Source: Spodoptera frugiperda (taxonomy: Eukaryota; Arthropoda; Insecta; Lepidoptera; Noctuidae). Taken from it: a DNA stretch of 64,000 nt. Location: contig NC_064221.1 in the NCBI RefSeq assembly GCF_023101765.2, positions 10,597,465 to 10,661,464 of the forward strand. Direction: 5' to 3'. Made by a program: the position numbers and the translations under genes. Numbering within the stretch: the first letter of the stretch is position 1; each line of letters starts with the position of its first letter. Below the pieces are notes generated by a model. It worked only from the letters and a program-made list of their open reading frames with translations. It ran no database searches and had not been told where the DNA came from. Below, piece after piece: positions 12,258 to 23,794 of the stretch.

Positions 12258-12935
12258 TTATATTTATTTAATAATTGTTAAAGAATTATATCAATAATTT
12301 ATTATAATAACGCTATTGCTTTCTTTGCCAAATAAATTCCATAAATAAACTTGTTTTGTTTTATTAATATATATCAAATCTAAAATTTCAATACAACGCA
12401 AAACTCTATCAACATAATTACGCTATCAAAACGATCTGCCATTCATATTTAGTTTATAAATGTATGTATAAATGTACTTGAAAGGTCAATAGCACTATCC
12501 ATTATTTATTACTCGAGTAATTATTGTTTATTGGTAGTTTGCATGCTGAAGTTCATACATGCATTTAGTGTGGGTGCGATCGATTAATGAAACACGTGTA
12601 TACTCGTAATATCTAGTAAAACATTCCAAGAAATGTAAATGCATTGTGAAGTATATTTTTATTAAAGTTTCTTTGTAAACTAATTGAGTGAAAAGCGATG
12701 TACAATTTATGCTACCTTCAAATGAAATAGTAATTTCATTCACTGACAAAATAAAGCAAATAAAATTATGGTGTAGATAAACACTATTATATTGATTGAA
12801 AGAATATTACTATAATGAAAAAACGTTTGGATTGTATGACAAAACATAAACAAGGCTAATGGCTCGATTAATAATCATAAATTAGAATCATGAAGTATCA
12901 AAAACAGGCCGTTAGCTATCTATAATGGAATCAAT
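12258..12935. other. Intergenic stretch with poly(A) signals near its left end
   Basis: Two AATAAA hexamers at 12331 and 12344 lie 70-90 bp past the third array and could end the transcript of the upstream Gr gene. The rest is AT-rich DNA without a visible gene or repeat. It leads to the next Gr start. Confidence 0.5.
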
Positions 12936-14818
12936 ATGTCGTCCCGTACACAACGCAAATGTAATTCAAGTAAAAGCATTGGTATATATATAGACAATAC
13001 AGAAACAGAGACATCACATGAAACTAACGGAGAAGAAAACGAAACTACGGATAAGTATAGTGTGGAACCATACTTAGTATCAATACTGAGACCATTAAAT
13101 TTCATACAAAATGTATTTTTCTGCGCTAAATACAGAATCAAGGAACACGTCATCAAGCCCATCAGTCGGTTGTACAGCGCCGTGTCTGTTATTTTCTATT
13201 TCTTACTCACGGTCTACCTCTACTGCATGTTCTTTGAAACGAAAAGTAAAGGCGGTGTGGACAACTTCGAGCATTTTGTTCTGAACATCTATGACTATAC
13301 TTTGGTCTCCATCGGAGGCTTTACAAATTACTTCGTCAACATAAAGCAGAAGTACAACAACGTGCTGTACGTGTTGAAGATCCAGAACGTGCACAGGATC
13401 CTCAAGTTGGACGAGCGTTGTTACAACCGCACCATTATATCCAACTGGGTCTGTGTGCTCGCCATCAACTGTTTCCATATCTCCTGGACTTTAATTTACT
13501 TTTTTGCCTTCAATGATGTTAGTATTCTTACCACATTGTCAGGGTACTCTAACATTCGATTTGACGTTAACGTGATTTACGCTACAAGGTGCTTAAGACT
13601 TACTACTGAGTGTCTCAAAGCTTGGACATCAGATCTACAGACGTCTGCATATATCAATGATTCACAGAATAATAATTACTGGAGTACTATGTTTCGATGT
13701 TACGTCGATATCACTGAAGGTTTCCAATTAATTGAGAAAACTTTTCATCCTGTGGTAAGTCAGATCAGAACACTACTATATAGGGTGACTGGTATTTAGT
13801 GAAGGTAGTTAAAATTTCAATAGTACGCTTGCGTAAAGTTCCATAATACCTATTTTTTTAAATCATCCAAAGACTTCTCTCGCCATGCCATAATACCTAC
13901 TATTTGGGTAACAAACAAAAGAACGCGCGCGCGAAATTTTGTTATTTTGTTATTGTGATAAAAATAAAAAGTTTCTTTGGAAAAGTTGTTTGCAATCATG
14001 AGTACAATCACGTTTTTAAATATCCTTCACTAATTACCAGTCACCCCTATTTATAGTCTTAAGGTTTCATTGGTGGAATTTTATTGCAGGTACTCTTTTA
14101 TTTAGTTTATACAAGTTCAAACTCTTTAATGGATATTTGGGTACGAGTTGAAATGAGGCCAACAGTACCTCATAAGGAACTTCAGGTATTCTTACGTTTT
14201 CTAGTCCAATAAAGTCTATAAGTTTAGTGTTAAATAAATTATATTGCTTTTGATTTCAGTACACTTTCTTAACTTTTTCATCCCTAACGTGGGTGATAAA
14301 GAACCTCCTAATAATAACGTTTCTGTGCGTGGAGTGTGAGAAGTACTACTCGGCCATCAAACAAGTTGAGAGCACTTGCTCGCAGATGATTACTTCGGAG
14401 AGGAGCTCAGGTTAGAAAGAAATGACACTAAAGAATAATAATAATAAGGCCCATATTATAAACACTAATAGAAAATATTTCCCTATGACGTAATAGACGA
14501 AATTTAAGAAAAGGTAGACGATAAGACATATTTTGTTGCTTCTCTCAAAGTCAAAGTGATTTTGATATCTCAAACACTCGGTAATTTGACATAGTTGAGG
14601 AGTCCTTTCAGTTTCGAATTAACGAGAATTGACTGTATGTTATTATTTCTACAGGTCCTCAGAAGAGATTCTGCAAGAACATCGTGCGCGTCCAAGGCGC
14701 GACGTTCAACAAGCTGCGAGTGTGCGGCCTGTTCGCAGTGGACGCGTCGCTGCCGCTGCGTGTGTGCGCGTTCATCACCACCTACACCATCGTCTTGTTG
14801 CAATTCGTGTTTCTGTAA
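12936..14818 (+). CDS. Gr: Gustatory receptor, complete, four exons (second subfamily)
   Basis: The exons join(12936..13754, 14090..14185, 14260..14410, 14655..14818) give 409 residues with intron phases 0, 0, 1 and donors GTAAGT, GTATTC and GTTAGA. The N-terminus is a hydrophilic, asparagine- and glutamate-rich tail of about 45 residues. The conserved EPYLVSILRPLN region follows, then membrane helices and a last exon with TYTIVLLQF, an exact match to the TYhhhhhQF signature. Large blocks (VNIKQKYNNVLYVLKIQNVH onward, all of exon 3, most of exon 4) are nearly identical in DNA to the next two genes, while the stretches between them differ. That points to gene conversion. There is no 118-bp array here. 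It is the only fully intact member of this trio. Confidence 0.93.
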
Positions 14819-14864
14819 ATTGTTCCAAAGTACTACTTTGTCCTAGTTTCGTCGATTTGTGATA

Positions 14865-15113
14865 GGCATCCACAGGTCCGCATCGTACGCGTCGGACGGA
14901 TCACATCAAACGGATTGACTGCGTCCACTGTATCGGCAGCGTTTGGATTGCCGACGCGAGTATTATTAGCTATCGGATTGCCGATATCACTTTCACTTGA
15001 ATTTTTGGCATCGTTATTCGGTTGCATGTAAATTGCCGCATGTATGAGTTTCTAACAAAAAAACTAAGAATCGTTGCGTGCCGCAATTACGATGCGGCAA
15101 TGGACGTTTACCT
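14865..15113. mobile_element. MITE-like element with inverted ends
   Basis: The left end carries catccacaggtccgcatcgt and the right end ttacgatgcggcaatggacg; the ends are imperfect inverted repeats. The segments tgtatgagtttcta and cgttgcgt recur in a related copy at 42672-42860. The size (about 250 bp) and lack of any open frame fit a non-autonomous DNA element. Exact borders are approximate. Confidence 0.55.
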
Positions 15114-15267
15114 TTATCGATCGACATTAATTCTATAAATGAATGGTATGTTTAAACACATAAATCGTTATCATAATTTGAATTATAAACGATATGGAAA
15201 TGGAAATGTTTGACAATGATTACTATATCAAACTTCCAAAGCCATTTCTTATTAGAGCCATATTAAA

Positions 15268-16988
15268 ATGTCGTCCCATGAACGAAAGATAAGTAATAGA
15301 ATTCATGTATCAATGTACAATACGGAACCTGAGCCGTCAAATAAATTAAATAATGATAAAAACACTGTTTTATTCGAACATTTTGTGGAACCTTACTTAG
15401 TATCAATACTGAGACCATTAAATATCATACAAAATGTATTTTTCTGCGCTAAATACAGAATCAAGAATCACGTCATCAAGCCCATCAGTCGGTTGTACAG
15501 CGCCGTGTCTGTTATTTTCTATTTATTCCTCACGGTGTACCTCTACTGTATGTTCTTCGCGATAAAAAATAAAGGTGGCGTGGACGACTTCGAGCATTTT
15601 TTCATGAACGTCTTCGACTACGTGTTATTCGCTATCGGAGGCTTTGTGAACTTCTTCGTCAACATAAAGCAGAAGTACAACAACGTGCTGTACGTGTTGA
15701 AGATCCAGAACGTGCACAGGATCCTCAAGTTGGACGAGCGTTGTTACAACCGCACCATTATATCCAACTGGGTCTGTGTGCTCGCCATCAACTGTTTCCA
15801 TATCTCCTGGATATTAATTTACTATTTTGCCTTTAAAGACGTTGACTTCCTCAGTACATTGTCAATATACTCCAACGTTCGGTTTGATGTCAATGTGATT
15901 TATGCTACTGCGTGCTTGAGGCTAATGACAGAATCTCTCAAAATTTGGACGACACATCTAGAGATGTCTGCATACATGAGAGATTCACAGGATAAATTCT
16001 ACTGGAACTCTTTATTTGGGTGTTACATGGATATCACTGAAATTTTCCAATAGTTGAGAATACTTTTCATCCTATGGTAAGTATTTACTGCAATCATTAT
16101 TTGGCTCAGATAATAGATTTGTTTTATTTTAGAATTTTATTTCAGATATTTTTTTATTTAATACATACGTGTTCAAACTCACTGCTAGATATCTGGGTTC
16201 GTGTCAAAGAGACCAATAGCATCTGACACTGAGTTTCAGGTATTTTAAATTACGCGTTTGCTATGGAATTAATTTGGTTAATTTCTAATATCTTCATATA
16301 TTAGCTCCTTACTAACATTTTTATTATATTCCAGTACACTCTATTGACATGTTCATCCCTAACGTGGGTGATAAAGAACGTCCTAATAATAACGTTTCTG
16401 TGCGTGGAGTGTGAGAAGTACTACTCGGCCATCAAACAAGTTGAGAGCACTTGCTCGCAGATGATTACTTCGGAAAGGAGCTCAGGTTAGAAGAAACTTC
16501 AAATAAGATAATTAAAATAAACCTAAAATATACTTTTTATGGCATAGGACGGAAAATGAGTTACGATGAAACTCCTGATGGTAACAATCGGCGTCTCTAT
16601 AATAGCCAAAAAGTTCAGCTGTCGTTGGCAGTATTTTAAAAAGCCGGTAACGCCACTGTGGCTCATCTATTATTGTAGGTGTCCATAGGCGGCGTAAACC
16701 GTTTATCATCAGGTGATCCGTCCGATTTTTCTTCATTATTTCATACCATAATCTCTTATATTTTGTTCCATCGTCTCTGTTCACTAATACATTTCTTCTT
16801 GATCTTGTTTTACTATGTCAACAGCAAACCAAAGAAGGTTCAGCAAGAACATCGTGCGCGTCCAAGGCGCGACGTTCAACAAGCTGCGAGTGTGCGGCCT
16901 GTTCGCAGTGGACGCGTCGCTGCCGCTGCGTGTGTGCGCGTTCATCACCACCTACACCATCGTCTTGTTACAATTCGTCTTTCTGTAA
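15268..16988 (+). pseudogene. Gr: Gustatory receptor pseudogene, second subfamily
   Basis: Exon equivalents are 15268-16076, 16146-16239, 16335-16485 and 16825-16988. The first exon is open for 261 codons and then hits TAG. Against the paralogues, CAATTAATTGAG has become CAATAGTTGAG, a 1-bp deletion, 23 bp before the still intact GTAAGT donor. Exon 2 is 94 bp instead of 96 and has TGA codons after the 2-bp loss. Exons 3 and 4 are intact and almost identical to those at 12936-14818, including TYTIVLLQF. Two independent lesions with otherwise clean sequence mean recent inactivation, with exons 3-4 kept similar by conversion. A truncated receptor lacking its last helices is possible but unlikely to work. 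Confidence 0.88.
16640..16715 (+). repeat. 3' fragment of SINE family A in the pseudogene's last intron
   Basis: The segment aaaagccggtaacgcca followed by gtgtccataggcggcg and tatcatcaggtgatccgtc matches the 3' half of the SINE copies at 38778 and 41688. It sits in the last intron of the Gr pseudogene. Confidence 0.55.
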
Positions 16989-17938
16989 AACATAAATGTA
17001 TTATCAAGCTACATATAAGCAAGTATCAAGCTGCTCACAGCTTCTGATGATGATGTCTCAACCTCTACTGTTAAAAGGACTTAGATCCTACAAAGTCATC
17101 GTTTTACCAAGCAGACGTGCACCGATCCGTCTACAGGTCTTAGTCTGCATTACAATTGTATCAGAATTGCCCCTCTCGCACTGCTCAATGAATCGACCAT
17201 TCTGCATGGCAATTGAAATAGCAGACGTAAGGCTCCAGTCGTGAGTAAGCCGTAATTTAAAAACTGGAGTATACTTAATTTAAATTGAACTTCTTTTATT
17301 TTTTTGTCTAAATCTTCCTCGCAACCTTTACTACGCTGTTATAGTAATATTATGTTTAGTCTCGTGTTACAGTTAACAGGTTAAGTCTTCTGTCATTAGC
17401 CTAGAGAAAATCTTTTCAACATTACAAGACATTACACTACACACATTAAATAAAATGCTACAAAAGCAAACACAAGTATAAGAGCCATACTTCGGCACGA
17501 ATGAGCCGGCTCGACCGGTGTGATACCACGGCCTCACAGAAAACTGAGGTGAAACAACGATTTCGTTGTATTTCGTTGTATTCCATAAAAAAAACACGTA
17601 AGGTTCACTTTTAAAATATTAGAAACTTATTCTAGGTCAGTAAATAAAATAAATAGTTTTGCTGCAGTAAATTAATTTCTTGTGTAAATACAAACTAGAC
17701 GTAAGTACTGCGGAATGTTTAGAAATAGAAATTAATTTAAGTAAAAGCCTAGCTAGTATTATTCTATTTTACCCAAGATAGGCTTGGTGGAAGAATTGTA
17801 AGAATAAGGAATTCTTGCGTTGATTATTCATTACAAATTGGAGAATAGTGAACCGATATTAACTCGTTTTATAATGTACTTATTTATAAGTTACTTTATT
17901 CACTTACTGCCACAATTATCTCGACCTATCGTATTAAC
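16989..17938. other. Intergenic stretch with two repeat fragments
   Basis: It holds a decayed foldback element at 17134-17236 (gtcttagtctgcattacaat and aattgaaatagcagac, compare 48047-48197) and a SINE family A piece at 17481-17583. The remainder is AT-rich without a gene and leads into the next Gr start. Confidence 0.55.
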
Positions 17939-19964
17939 ATGTCGTCTTTAAAAATGTTTAAAAGAAATTCAAGTATTTATATTTTACCAGATCAGACTAA
18001 GCCCCCTCCACCAGATAAAACAAATCACAATGAGAGTGAAGTTAACGCTCAGCAGAATCATATTATTGAACCTTACTTAGTATCAATACTGAGACCATTA
18101 AATATTATCCAAAATGTATTTTTCTGCGCTAAATACAGAATCAAGGATCACGTCATCAAGCCCATCAGTCGGTTGTACAGCGCCGTATCTGTTATATTTT
18201 ACTTTCTTATCAAGGTGTACCTTTACAGCTCAATTTTCTTGACACAAAATATAAGTGGTGTGGATGACTTCGAATATTTCTTTCTTAACATCTATCACTT
18301 TGTCATATTCTCTATCGGAGGGCTTATTAACGTAGTTGTCAACATAAAGCAGAAGTACAACAACGTGCTGTACGTGTTGAAGATCCAGAACGTGCACAGG
18401 ATCCTCAAGTTGGACGAGCGTTGTTACAACCGCACCATTATAGCCAACTGGGTCTGTGTGCTCGCCATCAACTGTTTCCATATCATATGGACTTTCATCT
18501 ACTTTTTTGCTTTCGATGACATTGATATTCTCAATATTATATCTGGATATGTCTGCATTCGCTTTGATTTTAACGGGATTTATGCTACTAGATGTTTAAG
18601 ACTAATCACAGAATCTCTCAAGAATTGGAGGAGAGATCTGCAGATGTGTGCATACACTAATGATTCACGGGATGAAAGTTACTGGAACGCCATGTTTGGG
18701 TGTTTTATTGATATCACTGAAGTTTTTCAATTAATTGAAAAGACTTTTGAACCTATGGTATGTACTTACTGTACTTAATTCTGAGATGAAAACGTTTCGC
18801 TTTTTCTATTGTCATTTTTCAGTGTCAAAGTTATTTACAACGTTTTATGTTTAATATCCTGAAGCTTAGGTTGATTGGAATTGCATTTCTCAATGTACTC
18901 ATGTCGTTAAAAAGATTGACTCTAGCTTTCATTGCATTACATTGTGAATGAATATGATGGCTCCATAATCAACATAATATTTTTACAAATTTATATTACA
19001 GATCCTTTTTTATTTAGTACACACGTGTTCAAACTCATTACAAATTTATATTGAGGCCAGATTCTAATTTTTAAGGTACTCTTTTATGATAGTACACACG
19101 TGTTCAAACTCATTACTGGACATTTGGGTTCGAGTAGAAATGAGGCCCACATCAGAGTACCCATGGATGAACTTAAGGTACGTGGAAGACTAAGGGGAAC
19201 TCTCTTGTTATGATAGTCTCTCGGCTTGATGATCTGATGTGAATTACAAAATAGAATAACTTTACTTTTGATTCCAGTACACTCTGTTAACATGTTCATC
19301 CCTAACATGGGTGATAAAGAACCTCCTGATAATAACGTTTCTGTGCGTGGAGTGTGAGAAGTACTACTCGGCCATCAAACAAGTTGAGAGCACTTGCTCG
19401 CAGATGATTACTTCGGAGAGGAGCTCAGGTTAGAAGGAAGTAGAAACGTTATTTATACAGTTATACAGTTTGGCAAAAAAGATTCTGATGCGGTAACAGC
19501 TGGAACTAAAAGTCGATGACTTTGGCAATATTGCTTCACTAGCATATTGTGTGTCCGACCCGGAGCTGCGGACTGCCTAGCGGGTTAGTCAGTAAGAGTT
19601 TGACACTCCCTCTCGCCTCGCCCAAGGCGAGAGAAGTCATTGCATGATATTGCCCTCTCAAAAAATGGGAGGGTAAAAAAATATGTCATTTTTGACGTTA
19701 TATTTTTATATCAGTCCTAATGTTCTTTTTGACTCAATGGCATCTTTATTTCTCTATCAACTCTTGAACCAGTATTTTCTATTATTCTTTATGTCTGCAG
19801 TTAATCAAAGAAGATTCTGCAAGAACATCGTGCGCGTCCAAGGCGCGACGTTCAACAAGCTGCGAGTGTGCGGCCTGTTCGCAGTGGACGCGTCCTTCCC
19901 ACTCCGCGTGATTGCCTTCATCACCACCTACATCATTGTCTTATTACAATTTGTCTTTCTGTAA
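17939..19964 (+). CDS. Gr: Gustatory receptor with scrambled exon 2 (possible pseudogene)
   Basis: Exon 1 (17939-18757, 273 codons), exon 3 (19278-19428) and exon 4 (19801-19964) are intact, in phases 0, 0, 1, and end with TYIIVLLQF. Exon 2 is abnormal. A first copy begins at 19002 after TTACAG, matches the paralogues for about 13 codons, then loses homology and reaches TAA. A second copy at 19076-19177 lies between TTAAG and a GTACGT donor and is 102 bp instead of 96. It has an insertion near TATGATAG and a second indel before GATGAACTTAAG. The reading frame is open, but the middle 25 or so residues are read in another frame and are hydrophilic. Using the second copy gives 411 residues. Skipping exon 2 also keeps frame. 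It is therefore either recently damaged or altered in a loop or helix region. The N-terminal tail is proline-rich. Confidence 0.75.
18984..19177 (+). repeat. Local duplication of acceptor plus exon 2 in the Gr gene
   Basis: The segment tacaaatttatatta near 18984 and its partner near 19039 each precede a copy of the exon 2 start, and both copies contain gtacacacgtgttcaaactc. The first copy is truncated by the second. The repeat distance is roughly 55-70 bp with indels. This is the direct cause of the abnormal exon 2. Confidence 0.75.
19458..19680 (+). repeat. Element left end (acagtttggcaaaaaa) plus R1-tail repeat
   Basis: Bases 19458-19550 match the left end of the large inverted-repeat element at 44772-45303 (acagtttggcaaaaaa, gtaacagctggaact, cgatgac). 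A copy of the repeat family B follows immediately at 19555-19680 (gacccggagctgcggact, cactccctctcgcctcgccc). Both lie in the last intron of the Gr gene at 17939-19964. Confidence 0.65.
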
Positions 19965-21064
19965 ATATAAATAATCGAATATCTCTGTTGGTAACAATAT
20001 TTCATTATTGTCAATTTTGTTTTATTTCTTTCTACAATTATTATTATCAATCAGCCTATTACTATCAAACTGCTGCATTTTTTGCACGTACCAGGTTGAC
20101 ATCAAATAAAAGAGGTTTCGTTATAGATCACAACAAGCTATCCGTCGAATTTAGAGTAATTTAAATGCAAGAAAAATATTGTACAAAAAGAGAACGGATA
20201 ACATATTATTTCAGTAACTTATCAAAATCAAGTTATTAAACATTGACGTTCAAACCTTCGATGGTATTAGGTCTAGCCCTAGAGGCGGGGTGCGTGAGAG
20301 AACAAACCTCCTCACGCCCCAGCCGTCGCGAGAGACACTCCGAGCGTCGGGGATCGCGCGACGATCTCCGGCCACCGTAAGTGCGGGCCTGCGGACAGCG
20401 AGCAAGGGTAGCTCACGAACAGAACCAGACCCGTGCGTGCGTGCGTGCTCAAAGAGCCATCAGATCACTACAGATGGGGCCCAGCAGGGCTGATGCCTGA
20501 TCCGGAGCTGCGGACTACCTAGCGGGTTTACCGGGTTTCCGGCTCGAAAAGCAGGAGTAGCAACGGGTTGGTTTTTAGTCAGTAAGAGTCTGACACTCCC
20601 TCTTGCCTCGCCTAAGGCGAGAGAATACATTGGATGATTTTTCCCCTCAAAAAAAGCCCTAATGAAGTATAATAAGGTTAAAACTAATGATTAAACTAGA
20701 AAGTGGGGATCAGAGGCTCCCATAGATACCAAATACCTATTATATACATAGAGATTCTTCGGAAACCAAAGAAACTCCATTAGAATGCTACACTCCTAAT
20801 ACCTCCTATGCTACAGAATCCTTATCTAGACGAGATAGTCAATTATCTAGCAAAGATACAACAATAGAAACGTGACTACGTCGGTATGACTAATATTGTT
20901 ATGATGTAACATGTTTTTGATTCTTAAAGGGAGATAAAATAACATGTCATAGTAACAGAGAACTAGATGAAACTGTACATATGAATTCATTGAATAATAA
21001 TCAAAGGAGAAAAACAATCATTGATTACTTTATTACCATTTATTATCATTTCAAGTATAAATCT
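19965..21064. other. Intergenic stretch, mostly repeats
   Basis: No gene is visible. The R1-type LINE tail occupies about 20285-20660. The remainder is AT-rich. Minus-strand AATAAA hexamers near 21028-21045 could serve the esterase gene that ends at 21065. Confidence 0.5.
20285..20660 (+). mobile_element. 5'-truncated R1-type LINE tail (repeat family B, long form)
   Basis: The GC-rich left part (cgcgcgacgatctccggcca, agtgcgg) matches the longer copy at 33800-34285, whose left end encodes a degenerate RT C-terminus. The right part is the common family B sequence (gatccggagctgcggacta, cctagcgggttta, gtctgacactccctc) ending in cccctcaaaaaaa. It reads as a LINE 3' end with an A-rich tail. Confidence 0.65.
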
Positions 21065-23255
21065 TTAATACAATTCTTGTCCAAATTCTGTTAAAAGATT
21101 TTCCCAAAATTTGATTTCTTCATCGTCCGGTGCCTGTCCAGTTTTCAATTCATTGCCGATGTCCAAATAATCCTGGTTCTCTAAGGTGTATGGAGTCCAT
21201 ACTACGCCGAAGGAGTCATCTGGAGTAGGGTTGCTGAAACAAACGTAAAGCAATATTTATTATTTGACTAGCAAAGCTCCGTTTCGCCCCCATTGATTTT
21301 CCGTCTTCCTGTGTTTATCTTGACAATTTTCCTAAATTGTCTATGCTATAAACCTCACGAAACTCGCGATCTTTCCAACGAATGCAAAACCGTGGAAATC
21401 GGTTTGGGCGTTCTGGAGTTATAGCGTCAGGAAGGAAAACCCTTATAGACTTATTTTTATATTATAGATAGAATGGCAAGAAAGGCAAAGTAACTGTCAA
21501 GTGGTATAATTTGCGTGAAATCATTGTTATACCTAAACACTGTTGTAATAATAAAAAACATACGTTATCTAGAGACTATAATAGCAGTAGTAACATATTA
21601 CACTCACCCATATTTAGCAAAATTAGTCCAAAGTTTAGTCACTACCTCAACCTGTTTGAATTCTTCAGAATTCATGTCCAGTATAGGCTCTTCTCTGGCA
21701 CTAAACAAATACGTTAAATCATCGGAATGAGCCACCATTGGTTTATCTCCAACAAGATGGCCTACTCCCATCAGCTCAGAAGCCCTATTTAGTTCTGTGT
21801 GACAAGTGAACTTGTACAAATATATCTTGTTCTTCTTGGAACGGGCGCTCAGCTTAATCCACCTCATGGTGGGAAATACGAATACATCCATTGAATAAAA
21901 GTCTTTTAAATTCTCCCAGTGGTCTGGTATCTGAATTTGTTCTTTGAAATAGTACTCCTTCAATCTGTTGCCAAGCTCCAATTGGTCATTAGTGGACAAT
22001 GTGAGTGACATTGGATATGACACGAAAAATTGTGGGAAGTGTTTGGCTTGTTCTAAACTTTCTTTGTAGTCACCAAAGACAGCTACGCTCATTATCCCTT
22101 CATCCGCTGTGTATCCTGTCATAATGTCAACTCCTTCGTGAATACCGTTCGACACTGCATCGATCATGTCTCCGTAGAAGAATCGCTCGTTGTTCCCAAA
22201 CTGTTTTTCCTCAACCACACTAAAGAATACCTCATTATTTGTTCGTACTTTTTCGGAATAAGTTATTGGAACTTTGACTTTTATTAAATTCTCCAAAGGT
22301 TGTTGTTTTAGAAATTCGTAAACTTCTTTAACATCATCAGAATAGAATCCTAATTTCCTTGCTAACGCAAAGCCTCTTTCACGAGGTTTGTATGATTGAG
22401 CCCAGTACGAGACACTGACACCACTCTGAGCTATTGCTCTCCGGAATAGTCCCTTGGACATTGGTGACATCAAGTGGTATGTGACGCTGACACCACCAGC
22501 ACTCTCACCGAATATAGTTATATTGTCTGGGTCTCCACCGAAGCTGGCGATATTTTTATTCACCCACCTGAGGGCTGCTACCTGATCCTTCATGCCAGCA
22601 TTTCCAGGCACATCTTCAGTGTCTAAGCACAGAAAACCGAGTACTTCAAGTCGGTAATTGAGAGTGACAAGGATTACATCTTGTCTAACTAAGAACTTCG
22701 GACCGTATTCGTAATCGTCGCCGGCACCAGACACTAGACCTCCTCCATGGATCCACACCATTACTGGAAGAGGATTTTCATGTGTGACGTTAGGTCTGTA
22801 CACATTTAAATACAAGCAATCTTCACTTCCTGACACATGTCCTTTGTCCACGAACAAATCGTACTGAAAGCAGCCCGGTCCGAATTCTTTGGCGCTGCGG
22901 ACCCCATCCCATGGCTCTGGTGGTTGGGGAGCCTGCAACAATCGAGATAATGACAATAAAACCATTTGAAGATAAAGGCTTTTGTGACAGCCTACACATA
23001 TACAAAAAACCAACGATTGAAGTTAAAAGAGTAAATATAATACTTAGATAGGTAGACTAAAATCACCTTAAACCTCAAATCTCCGAGCGGGGGCTGTGCG
23101 TACGGGATTCCCTTGAAGCTGAAATAGCTACCACCGTACTCATTGTGCTCAAGCTCACCCTCTAGCACACCGTCAGACACTCTCACTTGTACCATCGCTG
23201 ACGTGTCACCCAGTACCACACACAACAAGGCTAGACCTAGTAGTGCCGACATCAT
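21065..23255 (-). CDS. Secreted carboxylesterase, three exons
   Basis: The exons complement(join(21065..21233, 21608..22932, 23067..23255)) give 560 residues, typical of an insect carboxyl/cholinesterase that hydrolyses carboxylic esters. A hydrophobic N-terminus (MMSALLGLALLCVVLG) is a likely signal peptide. Visible motifs are the oxyanion-hole HGGG (about 125-128), the nucleophile elbow GESAGG with Ser207, the acid Glu341 in GYTADEG and His465 in VAHSDDLTYLF. The triad is intact, so the enzyme should be active. The C-terminus ends FGQELY, with no ER-retention KDEL-type tail and no clear GPI signal, so secretion is likely. Splice sites are GTGATT and GTGAGT donors with CAG acceptors, phases 0 and 2. 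Such enzymes detoxify plant or insecticide esters or degrade odorants and juvenile hormone; the exact substrate is not readable. It lies among Gr genes on the opposite strand. Confidence 0.93.
21262..21480 (+). repeat. Dispersed repeat (LINE-like 3' end) in an esterase intron
   Basis: The segments tttccaacgaatgcaaaacc, gtggaaatcggttt and agcgtcaggaaggaaaaccc recur at 55310-55505 in the same order. The arrangement resembles the non-coding 3' end of an RTE-like LINE common in moth genomes, but the class is a guess. It sits in the last intron of the esterase gene. Confidence 0.6.
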
Positions 23256-23794
23256 TACCCCACGTACAAAAATATCAGTCTTATAATATTATAATCAGAT
23301 AATACAAGGTAATGACTAAATTACATAACGAAAATATGTCAGCAATAAAAGAGAGAGGGGACACGCTACTGACATCGAAAGACGGAGACCCGACTATAAA
23401 TAGTAGATGTAATACCCAAACTTTTTGATAAACCTGATCGTTATCATCTTGTTTTTAGTATAACAGAGATATGTATCTCACGTAAATATCGATAGCATGA
23501 TAAATCCAACAAATAGGTACAACTATAGATGAGCAATCACTTCAAATAGGTATCAACATAGATTCTTTTTGATGATAACTCTGACTCATTTCAGTGTGGG
23601 AAATTTAGTATTGGTGTAATCTCTCTGATTATTGTCATCTATATCAATTTAATAATAATTAGCAATAATCAAGACATTGATTGTCTCGACAGTGGCAGGT
23701 GTGTGGTAACAAATGGGAATTTCCGACGCGTCGAAGGTTTATGCAACTGCGCAGTGCAAAAAATTACGTGAAAGGATAGGCAAAGTATCATTAC

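Noticed and set aside
13203..13478. Antisense open frames opposite Gr exon 1, also at 18230
   Set aside because: They mirror the conserved sense-coding block shared by paralogues; no independent support.
23390..23405. TATA box of the esterase gene
   Set aside because: ctatttatag on the minus strand about 135-145 bp before the ATG is suggestive but too weak without a mapped start site.
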